Assembly: GCF_900458815.1 (NCBI RefSeq)
Contig: NZ_UHDZ01000001.1
Location: 124,001-188,000, forward strand
Origin: Staphylococcus saccharolyticus
GTDB lineage: Bacteria > Bacillota > Bacilli > Staphylococcales > Staphylococcaceae
Reading direction: 5' to 3'
DNA length: 64,000 bases
The translations under genes were made by a program, and so were the position numbers. Positions 20,766 to 30,072 of the stretch are shown here, one piece after another. Every line of letters begins with the position of its first letter. Position 1 is the stretch's first letter. A model generated the notes under the pieces. The model did no database searches and was not told the DNA's origin. It worked only from the letters and a program-made list of their open reading frames with translations.

Positions 20766-21760
20766 TTATGCATGTTCAAAATCTACGTCTTGATCATTAA
20801 AATTGTTAATAATATTTTGGGTTAACTCAAAGTTTTCATCATTCATTTTAAATTTTAAAGGTAATTTTAAATCAAAGTTGCTATCTTTAATTAATTCTTG
20901 TTGTACTTTTAAGCGGTCATATACATTAGGATTGTTATCTTCGTCTGCTCGTTGTTCTGCGCTAATCGCATCATAGCGTTTGCCAACGAAATTGTTGAGA
21001 TAGTCAGCTTCATTTCCACCTTCAGCAGGTGTTTTAGCACCTTTTTTCGCTTCATTTCTTAAATCATCGAAGCTCCAATCTTTAGGATTTGTAGCTCCAT
21101 GACCAGGGCCATGTTTAACAATGGCATCAAAATAGATATATTGACCTAGTTGAGATAAACCGTCTTCTTTTGCTCTATTAACGGCATCAGTCATATAATC
21201 AGTTTTTAATACATAATTTTGTACTTTAATAAAGTTGTCTCTATCATTTTTAGATGCATTTTTCCAAGCTTTTTTAAAACCATTTAAGCCTTTGTGAGAG
21301 TCAGATTTTGATTCACTTAATTTTGTTAATGCGTCTTGATATTTTTTTAATTCGTTATTAGGATTTAACTTGTTGTAATGTTTAACCAATTTTACCATGT
21401 CGTTTGTGCCTGTAGTAAATCCAATAACACCTGCAGTATAGCCTCTACCATCTCCAATGTCTTCAATGTAAGAATAATTATTAGAATAGTTAATATCGCT
21501 ATTTTCTGCTGCGCCAACTAATGACATAATTCTTTTTCTTAAGTCATAATTTTTGTCCATATAATTGTTAGTGTTTATTGTTGTTTTGTTTTGTGCTTCT
21601 TTTGATAATTTTGCAGAGTTGTTTGTTGATGTTCATTATGATGTAGTGTTTCAGCTGCGTTTGCTAATCCTGTCCCATTTGCTGCGATAAGTGTAGCCAA
21701 TAATGACGAACTAGTCCCTAATGCAATTTTACGAACTGTACGTTTTTCGAAATTTTTCAT
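20766..21760 (-). pseudogene. csn: Secreted GH46 chitosanase, frameshifted after the signal peptide
   Basis: A family 46 chitosanase. The signal (MKNFEKRTVRKIALGTSSSL, YSIRK-like GTSS form) begins at the ATG at 21760. The frame breaks near 21617, and the mature region SAKLSKEAQNKTTINTNNYM continues one frame over. Catalytic pattern is exact: Glu in LVGAAENSD and Asp in EDIGDGRGYTAG are 18 residues apart, as in the Streptomyces N174 enzyme (Glu22/Asp40). The ~264-residue domain is otherwise open. It would cut chitosan or de-acetylated aminoglycans outside the cell. Unusual for a skin staphylococcus; base composition does not stand out. Confidence 0.82.
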
Positions 21761-21779
21761 GAACAAAGCACTTCTTCCT

Positions 21780-21822
21780 TAATTAATATTGTCAAAAGTA
21801 AAACTTTTGACAATATTAATTA
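21780..21822. promoter_or_regulatory. 20-bp perfect inverted repeat in front of the chitosanase gene
   Basis: Two perfect arms with core ATTAATATTGTCAAAAGT and its complement surround an AAA loop, about 20 bases upstream of the chitosanase start on the minus strand. It could be an operator for a dimeric regulator or a 5' mRNA hairpin next to the ribosome binding site. The 350 bp beyond it, to 22176, are AT-rich and hold no gene that I can see. Confidence 0.6.
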
Positions 21823-22176
21823 TAAATATATTATTTTGTCAATTTAAAAAAGCGCATTCAATTTAATTTAAACAATAGTTTTACATTAAAACCGATTTTT
21901 TCAAAAATATTTTACCTAAAAATAATAATGTGTATATTTATTGAGTTATATACAATTAGTGGAATTTTAGTTTTTAATTATATATCAAATATTTTGTAAT
22001 TTAGTAATCGAAAGTTTTAAGAAACATGTGAGGAAAAAAGATGAATGGAGGTTTAATTAAGAGTGAGTTAGAATAAAGTAACTCTTATTTAAATAGCTAG
22101 GTAGGAGAAAAAATAAACATGAAAGGTTATAGGGTTATCAATATATAAGTCAATCTCGTGTAATATAAATAGATTA

Positions 22177-23051
22177 TTACTTTTCAGATAAAGAATCTTC
22201 AAATACTTCAATAACCTTATTATAAAGTTCTAAGTTAAAAGAAAATTTTCAATACACCTTAGAAATTAAAAAGTGAGGTTGATTTTTATCACAAATAGGT
22301 ATGGCTACAATATTGTCACTGTCTTCTATTGCAGTTTCTGTTAAAATACCGACGCCTATGCCTTCAGATATCATTTTCTTATATAAGTTCAAATCACCAT
22401 TTTTATATATCACATTTGGAGAGTAGTGATATTGTTTACATAATTGGCTTAATGCAAGTGAATGTGTGAAATGATCATTTAGTGAAATAAACTGAGCATC
22501 TTTAAGTTGTTTAAATGATATTTTGTCAAATTGAGAGAAATGATGATTTTATAGTTATCTGTTTTAATGACTTTGCTTATCAAATTATTTTCTTTAATTG
22601 GTTTAAGAGAACCAATTAACCCGATATCTATATTACCTTCTTTAAGTTCAGTAATAAGGTCTTTAGATCCTTTATTAATAATAGACACACTATCCATTAA
22701 ATTATTTTTGATTAAATTTAAAGATACTCTATGGAAATATGTATTACCAATGATGGGTGGAACGCCACATTTAATATCTCCTGTTTTTAATTTGTCAATA
22801 TTGGAAGACATTTCGTGTAGTTCATTTTCTATATTTTCAATGTGAATGATTAGCACTTGTCCTATTTCAGTTATATCGATGGAATGGTGTTTATGATCAC
22901 TAACAATAATTTCTATATTAAATTCTTCTTCAATTCTTTTAATGGCATATGAAATTGTAGGTTGGCTAACGTTGAAAAAATTTGAGGTCTCCGTAAAGCT
23001 CCCTAACTCTGCTAATATTTTAAAGTACATTAAATCTTGTAATTTCAACAT
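22177..23051 (-). pseudogene. LysR-type regulator of the malolactic genes, broken
   Basis: LysR family: N-terminal winged HTH (MLKLQDLMYFKILAELGSFT... ISYAIKRIEEEF), then a periplasmic-binding-like effector domain (GDIKCGVPPIIGNTYFH). It is divergent from the malolactic enzyme gene with 97 bp between, the position of MleR/CitR-type activators. The frame breaks near 22530, and a TGA interrupts the C-terminus near 22240; the last readable segment (FNLELYNKVIEVFEDSLSEK) ends at 22177. Malate or citrate would be the likely inducer; this is inferred from neighbours. Confidence 0.75.
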
Positions 23052-23148
23052 TTACCCTTCGCTCATAAATAAAATTTATATGAAGTTTTGAATATACATA
23101 TTTTAAAGAATTATTGTTTATTTGCAATCAAAAAGGAGTGCAATAATC

Positions 23149-24766
23149 ATGAAAGGTTTAGAATTACTGAACAACCCATTTTTAAATAAGGGAAGTGCTT
23201 TTATTGGAGAAGAAAGAGAAAAATGGTTTGTTATCTACTAAAGTAAGAACAATAGAGGAACAAGCTAAACAAACATATGATGAATTTACACAAAAACAAA
23301 CTAATTTAGAAAAACGTTTGTTTTTAATGGCAATTTTCAATAGAAATAAAATGTTATTTTACAAATTGTTATCAGAGCATTTAGTTGAATTTATGCCAAT
23401 TATTTATGACCCTGTCGTAGCTGAATCTATAGAGAAATATAATGAAATCTTTTCAAGATCACAAAATGCAGCTTTCTTATCTATTAATGACCCTAATGGT
23501 ATTTAAGAACAATTAAAAAATGTCACAGAAAATAGAGATATTCAATTAATTGTTGTAACTGATGCTGAAGGCATTTTAGGAATTGGTGACTGGGGCGTTA
23601 ACGGTGTCGATATCGTGATAGGTAAATTAATGGTCTATACAGCTGCAGCTGGCATCGGTCCTAAAAAAATCTTACTAGTGTCATTAGATGTTGGAACTAA
23701 CAATGAGAGTTTATTAAATGACGATCTTTATTTAGGTAATCGTCATCAACGAATCACTGGAGAAAGATATGATGCATTTATAGATAAATTTGTTAAAGCA
23801 ATTCAACGTCTTTATCCAGATGCATTATTACATTGGGAAGATTTTGGTTGTGATAATGCCACTAAAATATTAAAGAAATATGAACCTGAAATTGCGATTT
23901 TTAATGATGATGTTCAAGGTAAAAGCATTGTTGTCTTATCGGGAATATTAGGTGCTTTAAATATTGTCAAAGAAAAACTCACTAACCAACGTATATTAAT
24001 ATATGGTGCTGGTACTGCTGGAATGGGGATTGCTAATATTTTATTAAATGAAATGAAAGAACAAGGTTTAAATGATAAAGAAGCTAAGAATTTATTTTAC
24101 TTTATAGATAAACAAGGGCTTTTGAATCGTCATACTCCAAATTTATCTTATGAACAAAAAGAATTTATTAACGATAGTATAAATGTACAGAATACTTCAT
24201 TTAACTCATTAGAAGAAATTGTTTCAGAAGTATAACCAACAATTTTAATAGGGACTTCTACAAAACCTGGTGCATTCAATGAACAAGTAGTCAAAACGAT
24301 GAGTACGTCTACAGAAAGATCGATTATTTTACCATTATCTTATCCTACGAAGTTAGCAGAAGATTTATTAAAATGGACTAACGGTAAAGCGCTTATTGGT
24401 ACAGGTATTCCGGTAGAAAATATTTAATATAATGGTGTGGAATATTAAATAGGACAGGTAAATAATGCATTAATGTATCCAGGATTAGGTTTAATTGCTT
24501 CTAAAGCTAAAAGAGTTAATAAAGACATTTTATCGCAAGCTAGTCATGCACTAGGGAATTTAGTAGATGTTGATAAACCAGGAGCGCCTATTTTACCTCT
24601 TGTTTCCAAAATTGAAAGTTTCTCACAAAAAATAGCAAAGGATGTTGCGCAGGCTGTCATTAATCAAAGATTAAATGGTTCAATTTCAACATATAACGTA
24701 AAAGATTTAGTAGCTCATTATAAATGGCAACCTATCTATGAATCTTTGTTAGATGAACAAAAATGA
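23149..24766 (+). pseudogene. mleS: Malolactic enzyme, four in-frame stop codons and a frameshift
   Basis: Closely resembles NAD-dependent malolactic enzymes (L-malate to L-lactate + CO2), e.g. [55 protein letters not shown] and the NAD site [12 protein letters not shown]. It starts at ATG 23149 after AAAAGGAG. A frameshift lies near 23210. After that a single frame carries TAA codons at 23504, 24233, 24425 and 24446 through to the real end at 24766. Repeated nonsense without further indels is the mark of true decay, not of base-calling slips. A short deletion is also seen in the normally conserved GLGxIAS region. Followed by its transporter. Confidence 0.88.
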
Positions 24767-24790
24767 GAATAAAGTTATGAGATTTTACAA

Positions 24791-26141
24791 ATGATAAAAC
24801 CAAGTTGTTCTTCTCAATATTCGCAAAGACGTAAGTTGTTTGATCATCTTTGGAATATTGACGTTAAAGAAATATATCTACCCATTTATATTGGAATGAT
24901 TATAGTTCTTATTGCCATTATGGCTATTGGTAAACTTCCACATACCATTGTATGCGCTATTTCAGTATTAGTGATTTTAGGTAATTTTCTACATTATCTG
25001 GGAAATAAAATTCCTATTATTAAATCTTACTTAGGTGGTGGATCTGTATTTTGTATATTCATATCTGCTTTCTTAGCTACATTTGGGATTTTACCGGCAA
25101 ATGTAGTCGCTGCTACTAAAGACTTTGTAAATAATATGGGGTTTTTAGACTTTTGTATCGCTGCACTTATTACTGGTAGCATTTTAGGTATGGACCGTTC
25201 ATTGTTAATAAAAGCATCTGTAAGATTTATTCCCGTAGCTGTTCTTTCAATGTTAAGTTGCTTTATCATGGTGGGAACTGTTGGTGAACTTATAGGGAAT
25301 GGATTTGGTAAATCTGTATCATACATTGCTTTTCCAGCTATGGCAGGTGGTATTGGGGCAGGTGTAGTACCATTTATCAACGATTTACACGCATAGCTTA
25401 GGTGCTTCTGCAGGAAGTATCATTTCGAAATTAATCCCAGCATCCGCGATGGGTAATTTACTGGCTATTATTGGTGCTGCACTTTTAGTTAAGTTAGGAG
25501 AAAAATTTCCTAAGGCAAATGGTCATGGAAAATTAATTAAAGAAGATAATCAACAAGTCGATAGAAATAATGAAAGATTAGAAGATGAAGATAGAAAATC
25601 TCAAACTAATGTTACTCAAATTGGTGTTGGCTTATTAATTTCTTTTTCATTTTTCATGATTGGCATTATATGTAATTATTTCGCTCCTAAAATTCAAGCC
25701 TATGCTTTTATGATTATATTGGTTGTGATTGCTAAAATCACAAGAATATTGCCTAAATATTATGAAGAAAGTGCAATCATGTTTAATCAAGTCATTGTTA
25801 AAAATTTAACACCCGCAGTACTTACAGGCATAGGTATCGCTTTACTTAATATAAATGTTTTAGGTCAGGCGTTGACTTGGCAATTTATTGTATTATGTTT
25901 AACAAGCGTTATAACAATTTCTACGGCAGCAGGTATCTTTGGGAACCTTTTCGGATTATATCCAGTTGAATCGATAGTTACAGCAGGGATGTGTAACAAT
26001 AGTATGGGAGGTACAGACAATGTTGCCGTGTTATCTTCTGCGAAAAGAATGGAACTTATTGCATTTGCACAAATGGGAAACCGACTCGGAGGTGCAACGA
26101 TATTAATTGCATCCGGATTCTTGGCACAAATGTTTTCATAG
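24791..26141 (+). pseudogene. 2-hydroxycarboxylate (malate/citrate) carrier, frameshifted
   Basis: 2HCT-family membrane transporter (MleP/CitS/CimH type), 24 bp after mleS. It has the first hallmark loop GGIGAGVVP, after which the frame shifts near 25371 where one extra base turns PLSTIYTHSLGASAG into another frame; the second half is open to 26141. The second hallmark loop normally reads GGTGDVAVL but here reads GGTDNVAVLSSA, losing a glycine. In the malolactic pathway it exchanges malate for lactate and generates proton motive force. The putative ATG at 24791 has no good ribosome binding site. Confidence 0.82.
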
Positions 26142-26179
26142 ATAATTAGTGAATTAAAAAATTAAATCTATTTATATAA

Positions 26180-26230
26180 AATCCCCTTTCAACGTGTTTA
26201 TAATTAAAAATTACACTTTGAAGGGGATTT
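26180..26230. terminator. Bidirectional terminator between the 2HCT carrier and hdcP
   Basis: ATCCCCTT (26181-26188) pairs with AAGGGGAT (26221-26228), extended by an imperfect stem, and is followed by TTTTTAATTT on the plus strand and preceded by A-rich sequence. Confidence 0.75.
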
Positions 26231-26235
26231 TTAAT

Positions 26236-27732
26236 TTAAACTACGACTATAAAAATTCCTACAATTGCTATGAGAACAATTGCGATAGTGAATCCAATTT
26301 CAGTTTTAGTAAAGACTTTTTCATTTGGCTCAAATTGGCGTCTAGCATAAATATAAAATGGTGTACCTAGAGCGTATATAATAAATGATATTACTGTATA
26401 TTTAATACCTGCTGATATACCCATATAAATGATACCAAGTAGGGCAATTAATCCAATTATTAGTGCGTATTTGCGACTATATTGGTGATGTCCCGGCCAA
26501 TTTTCTTTTTTATATGAACTTTTAACTAAAAATAAGATTGATAAAAGATATGGTGGAACAGTCATTGTCCCAACGATAGTTAACATTGTATTAAATGCTT
26601 GAGTAGAAAAATGAGTTAAAATGATAATAATCTCCATTATAATTGATGATGTAATCAATGAGACATAAGGAATATCATTTTTATTAGTTTTAGCAAATTG
26701 TTTTGGGAAATGCTTAGCTTTTGCTGCAGCATAAGGCATTTCTGATAACATCAATGTCCAAGTTAGCCATGAAGCTAAGATAGCTACAATAACACCTATT
26801 GCTATAATAATGCGTCCAGCAGGTCCAATCACAAGACTTAATAATACTCCTGAAGATGGACTTTTCATTGCTGCTATTTCACCATAACTTTTTAGGCCTA
26901 AAGGTAATAATGTTGCTAAAGCATATAAAATTAAGCAAATGATAAAACCTAAATGAGTAGCTGTTTTAACCTCATTCTGAGACTTAGCTTTATCAGATAA
27001 AACAACAGCTCCTTCTACGCCACCAAATACCCATAGTGTAGTCATCATTGTTGATGAAATTTGGTGTTGTAATGAACCTAAATCTTTATCATTAAGATGA
27101 GGTATGGCATGATTAGCAAACATGTTTGTCGTAAAACTACCCCAGTTAAATGAAATAACCATAACAACTAGGAATATTGCTGTCGTGATAAGCATTCCAA
27201 TTGTTCCAGCTATCTCTACAGAAGAGGCTGCCTTAACACCATTTAATATGAGTAAACTCATCAACCATAGAATGATACTTCCACCGATGATTGACCAAAT
27301 ATTGTTTCCTCCAGTAAATTTACCAGGGAAAAAGAAATCTAATGTTGCCATGAGTAAAACCGAGTAGGTTACATTAGCAAAACATTCGCAAATCCAATAG
27401 CCCCAACTCGTAAAGAAGCCGGCATAACCTCCAAACCCTTTTTCGACGTACTGATATAAGCCAGTTTTGTACTCTGGAAACACATCGGTTAAAATCATAA
27501 AGCTTTTTACTATGAACCACATGATAAATCCAGTGATTAGCCAAGTACAAATTTGTCCAACTACTCCAGCATGCACAGCCATATTTTGTGGAAGGTCGTA
27601 TATACCACCACCCACCATAGCTGATAAAACAACTGCGGTTAAGGCCCATATACCTAATTTTTTAGGACTACTATTCTTCTTTTCGGCATTTTCTAAATTT
27701 TTATTTGCATTATTATTAATCTCTTGAGACAT
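26236..27732 (-). CDS. hdcP: Histidine/histamine antiporter (APC family)
   Basis: 498-residue amino acid permease with about 12-13 hydrophobic segments and the APC N-terminal signature (LGIWALTAVVLSAMVGGGIYD). It follows hdcA by 16 bp on the same strand, the organisation of hdcA-hdcP in histamine-producing Gram-positives, where the permease imports histidine and exports histamine. Because decarboxylation consumes a proton and the exchange is electrogenic, the pair yields acid resistance and membrane potential. It starts at 27732 after GGAGTGAAG. The sequence alone does not exclude another amino acid substrate; the context makes histidine very likely. Intact. Confidence 0.85.
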   Translation of the reverse strand: MSQEINNNANKNLENAEKKNSSPKKLGIWALTAVVLSAMVGGGIYDLPQNMAVHAGVVGQICTWLITGFIMWFIVKSFMILTDVFPEYKTGLYQYVEKGFGGYAGFFTSWGYWICECFANVTYSVLLMATLDFFFPGKFTGGNNIWSIIGGSIILWLMSLLILNGVKAASSVEIAGTIGMLITTAIFLVVMVISFNWGSFTTNMFANHAIPHLNDKDLGSLQHQISSTMMTTLWVFGGVEGAVVLSDKAKSQNEVKTATHLGFIICLILYALATLLPLGLKSYGEIAAMKSPSSGVLLSLVIGPAGRIIIAIGVIVAILASWLTWTLMLSEMPYAAAKAKHFPKQFAKTNKNDIPYVSLITSSIIMEIIIILTHFSTQAFNTMLTIVGTMTVPPYLLSILFLVKSSYKKENWPGHHQYSRKYALIIGLIALLGIIYMGISAGIKYTVISFIIYALGTPFYIYARRQFEPNEKVFTKTEIGFTIAIVLIAIVGIFIVVV

Positions 27733-27748
27733 GAATCTTCACTCCGAA

Positions 27749-28681
27749 TTAATATTTAATTCCGTTTTTAGTAAGAGATTCATAATTCATTTTGTCTAAC
27801 CATTCAGTTAAGCTCATGTCTTGTAAACTATAAAAGCTTTCTTCTGGTTTATTTATATCTCCATCTGGAATAGCAGTAATAGGAAATGTGAAATATGGCC
27901 CAACTGTAATGGCATTACCAATTTCACCTGGTTCCATCATTGTATAAGCAAAACCAATCCATGAAGATTTATAACGCACATGATTATCTTCACCACACTC
28001 AGCTATAGAATTAGCTATAGCATGGCGTTTTTCATTTAGGTATTCGACTAATCTTTCTTCACTAGGATCTTTCCAAATACCTGCGTCTTCAACGAACATA
28101 TCAGAATCTTTAGTATTATCTTCAGCAAATGAAATTGCAATAGCGGACCAAACACCATATCCTTCATTTTCTGTGAATTCACGATTCTCTCTAGGTCTAG
28201 ATGCGACTACTCCTTTATTAGCACATATTGACATAGCCCCTGGAGTTAGTGGATGTCGTCTTTCTTGTTCAGTACCAAAATATTCTACTAAAGCGTTTTG
28301 AATCGGTTTAGAATCATATATTGGTAACTCACTACCATCCCATTGTTTTACAGTAAATAATGGTTTAGCCTCGTCAACTTCAGGGTTTCTTAAAATATCA
28401 TAGCCTAAAGTAGATCCTTGTAAGCCAGTGAAAGAAGAAGCGGTAATCATATTAATTTGACCCATATAAGCATTTTTAGCTTCAGCACGATCATATGAAA
28501 CAATGTTATCTAATATATTATCGTCCGTTTTTTTACGAGTTCCTGCATCTACTTTTAATCCTGCTACGTAACCTTCACCGATGTTACCGTCTTCCATAAA
28601 TCCTTTTGAATACTTAGTTCCTTTGTTTAAAGCAATACGATTAATACCAATTTCTTTTAAAATTTTGTCTGTTTTATCCAT
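27749..28681 (-). CDS. hdcA: Pyruvoyl-dependent histidine decarboxylase (proenzyme)
   Basis: 310 residues from the ATG at 28681, chosen over the adjacent upstream ATG because of spacing from GAGGGGAG and because the Lactobacillus enzyme also has 310. The self-cleavage site TASSFTG has Ser82-Ser83; cleavage between them makes the beta chain and an alpha chain with an N-terminal pyruvoyl group. Other conserved blocks are NIGEGYVAGLKVDAGT and MEPGEIGNAITVGPYFTFP. It converts L-histidine to histamine + CO2 in the cytoplasm. Enzymes of this kind have been reported from S. capitis. No hdcB-like maturation gene is nearby. Intact, while the malolactic genes next door are dead. Confidence 0.93.
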   Translation of the reverse strand: MDKTDKILKEIGINRIALNKGTKYSKGFMEDGNIGEGYVAGLKVDAGTRKKTDDNILDNIVSYDRAEAKNAYMGQINMITASSFTGLQGSTLGYDILRNPEVDEAKPLFTVKQWDGSELPIYDSKPIQNALVEYFGTEQERRHPLTPGAMSICANKGVVASRPRENREFTENEGYGVWSAIAISFAEDNTKDSDMFVEDAGIWKDPSEERLVEYLNEKRHAIANSIAECGEDNHVRYKSSWIGFAYTMMEPGEIGNAITVGPYFTFPITAIPDGDINKPEESFYSLQDMSLTEWLDKMNYESLTKNGIKY

Positions 28682-28839
28682 CATTACTCCCCTCGCTAAT
28701 TAGAAATTTAGTAGTATTCGCTATTGGCTAAGTACAATTTACATTTTCAGATTAACACCATTATTAAAGAATTCAAGCAATAACTTATTTGGTAAAATTT
28801 AATTTATGTAACTTTAATGGAAGCGGTAATTCAAGGTCA

Positions 28840-28871
28840 ATTAAAATATAGATTTAAATCTATATTTTAAT
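28840..28871. repeat. 32-bp perfect palindrome between hdcA and the CDF gene
   Basis: A gapless, perfect palindrome of 32 bases, centred at 28855/28856; its left arm is ATTAAAATATAGATTT and the right arm its exact complement. It lies in the 260-bp divergent region 28685-28943. It may be an operator for hdcA or the CDF gene; it ends in T-rich runs on both strands, so a terminator-like role is possible. Function unknown. Confidence 0.7.
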
Positions 28872-28943
28872 AAATATATAGTTAATCTTACAGTTAGAAA
28901 GATTTTTATAATAAATTTTATATTGTGAGAAGATAAAGTTTAA

Positions 28944-29777
28944 ATGAACAAATTTAATAATGAAGTAAGTCGTATATTAGTCGTTTCAACTATTGGTTCT
29001 TTACTTTTTTCAGTAGCAGGGATATTTTTAGGGATTATTTCCAATAGTAATATGGTCTTACTAGACGGCTTATACGTAGTTATTAGCTTAGTAATATCAT
29101 CATTGTCATTTTATTCACATCAATTATAATTAAAAAGCCAAATCGTGAGTCTTTTCCATTTGGTAAGTATATTTTTCAACCATTGACTATCGTGTTTAAT
29201 TCTTCAATACTACTGTTATTATGTATATTGTCACTTATATCTTCTATTTATGCTATTATGCATAACGGTAGAATAATCAACGCTGAAATCGGTTTAGGAT
29301 ATGGTATTTTTTCTTTCATAGGTTGTGGAATTATCTGTTTATTATTATCTAAAGATAAAAATAAATCGGATTTAATTTATGCTGAAATGCTTCAATGGCT
29401 TTTAGATACATGTGTTAGTTTTAATTGCTGGTATTGTACTCATTTTCATGCCTATAAGATTACTACTTAAAAATTTTAAAGAAATTATAACGATGTTTGC
29501 CTCTGATGAGATTCAGTATGACGTTTATAATATAGTCAAAAAAATGAATGTAAAATTTAATATTAATGAAGAAGACCTTAGAATTTCTAAAATGGGGCAA
29601 GTTATTTATATTGATTTACAAAAGATCGTAAGCGAGTCGTTACAGGTAAAAACTATTGATGAAGCAGATGAGTATCGAAATGAATTGATTGAGAAACTAA
29701 ACAGAAACTTTAAAAATTTTGATAAATGGCTAAATGTCTCACTTACTCAACGATATTACTCAAACCAAATTAATTAA
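28944..29777 (+). pseudogene. Cation diffusion facilitator family transporter, two frameshifts
   Basis: The three readable pieces together make a ~278-residue membrane protein: an N-terminus with the CDF-like DGLYVVISLVISSLSFYS, a middle piece with FPFGKYIFQPL (like the FPFGxxRxE/P segment of CDF exporters), and a C-terminal part with a cytoplasmic metal-domain-like region (IQYDVYNIVKKMNVKFN). Frames change near 29125 and near 29430. CDF proteins export Zn, Co, Fe or Mn in exchange for protons. The metal is unknown. No neighbour gives a functional hint. Confidence 0.65.
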
Positions 29778-29989
29778 ATCTGAAACTTTTAAATCACGTA
29801 TTTGATAGTTATATAACATTATTTTAATGGTCGAAAATGGTCGAATGGTTATCTCCGTCTATCTTTTTAAAATGTTAATACTTGAAACAATTTTCTGAAA
29901 TCTGTTATGCAACAGTACTAAAATTTCTGAAACTGTAATATTTTTTGTCACAGGTTCGTAATTTATTCAAAGTTTAGTAGAAAAGATGC

Positions 29990-30023
29990 CACAAATTATG
30001 TGAATAAAATCACATAATTTGTG
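29990..30023. promoter_or_regulatory. CRP/FNR-type operator (ArcR- or Rex-like) in front of pflB
   Basis: Two perfect 14-bp arms, CACAAATTATGTGA and TCACATAATTTGTG, separated by ATAAAA. The core ATGTGA-N6-TCACAT is the CRP-family consensus used in staphylococci by ArcR at anaerobic genes including pfl; Rex sites share the TGTGA-N6-TCACA spacing but prefer TTGTGA. It sits ~50 bases before the pflB start. Confidence 0.7.
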
Positions 30024-30034
30024 CTAAACTATTG

Positions 30035-30050
30035 TTGAAAACGTTAAGCA
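30035..30050. promoter_or_regulatory. Probable cre site (CcpA) at pflB
   Basis: TTGAAAACGTTAAGCA agrees with the catabolite-responsive element consensus (TGWAANCGNTNWCA) except near its end. It lies between the CRP-type operator and the pflB ribosome binding site, so it could repress. Confidence 0.5.
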
Positions 30051-30072
30051 AGATGAAATGGAGGCGGAGAGT

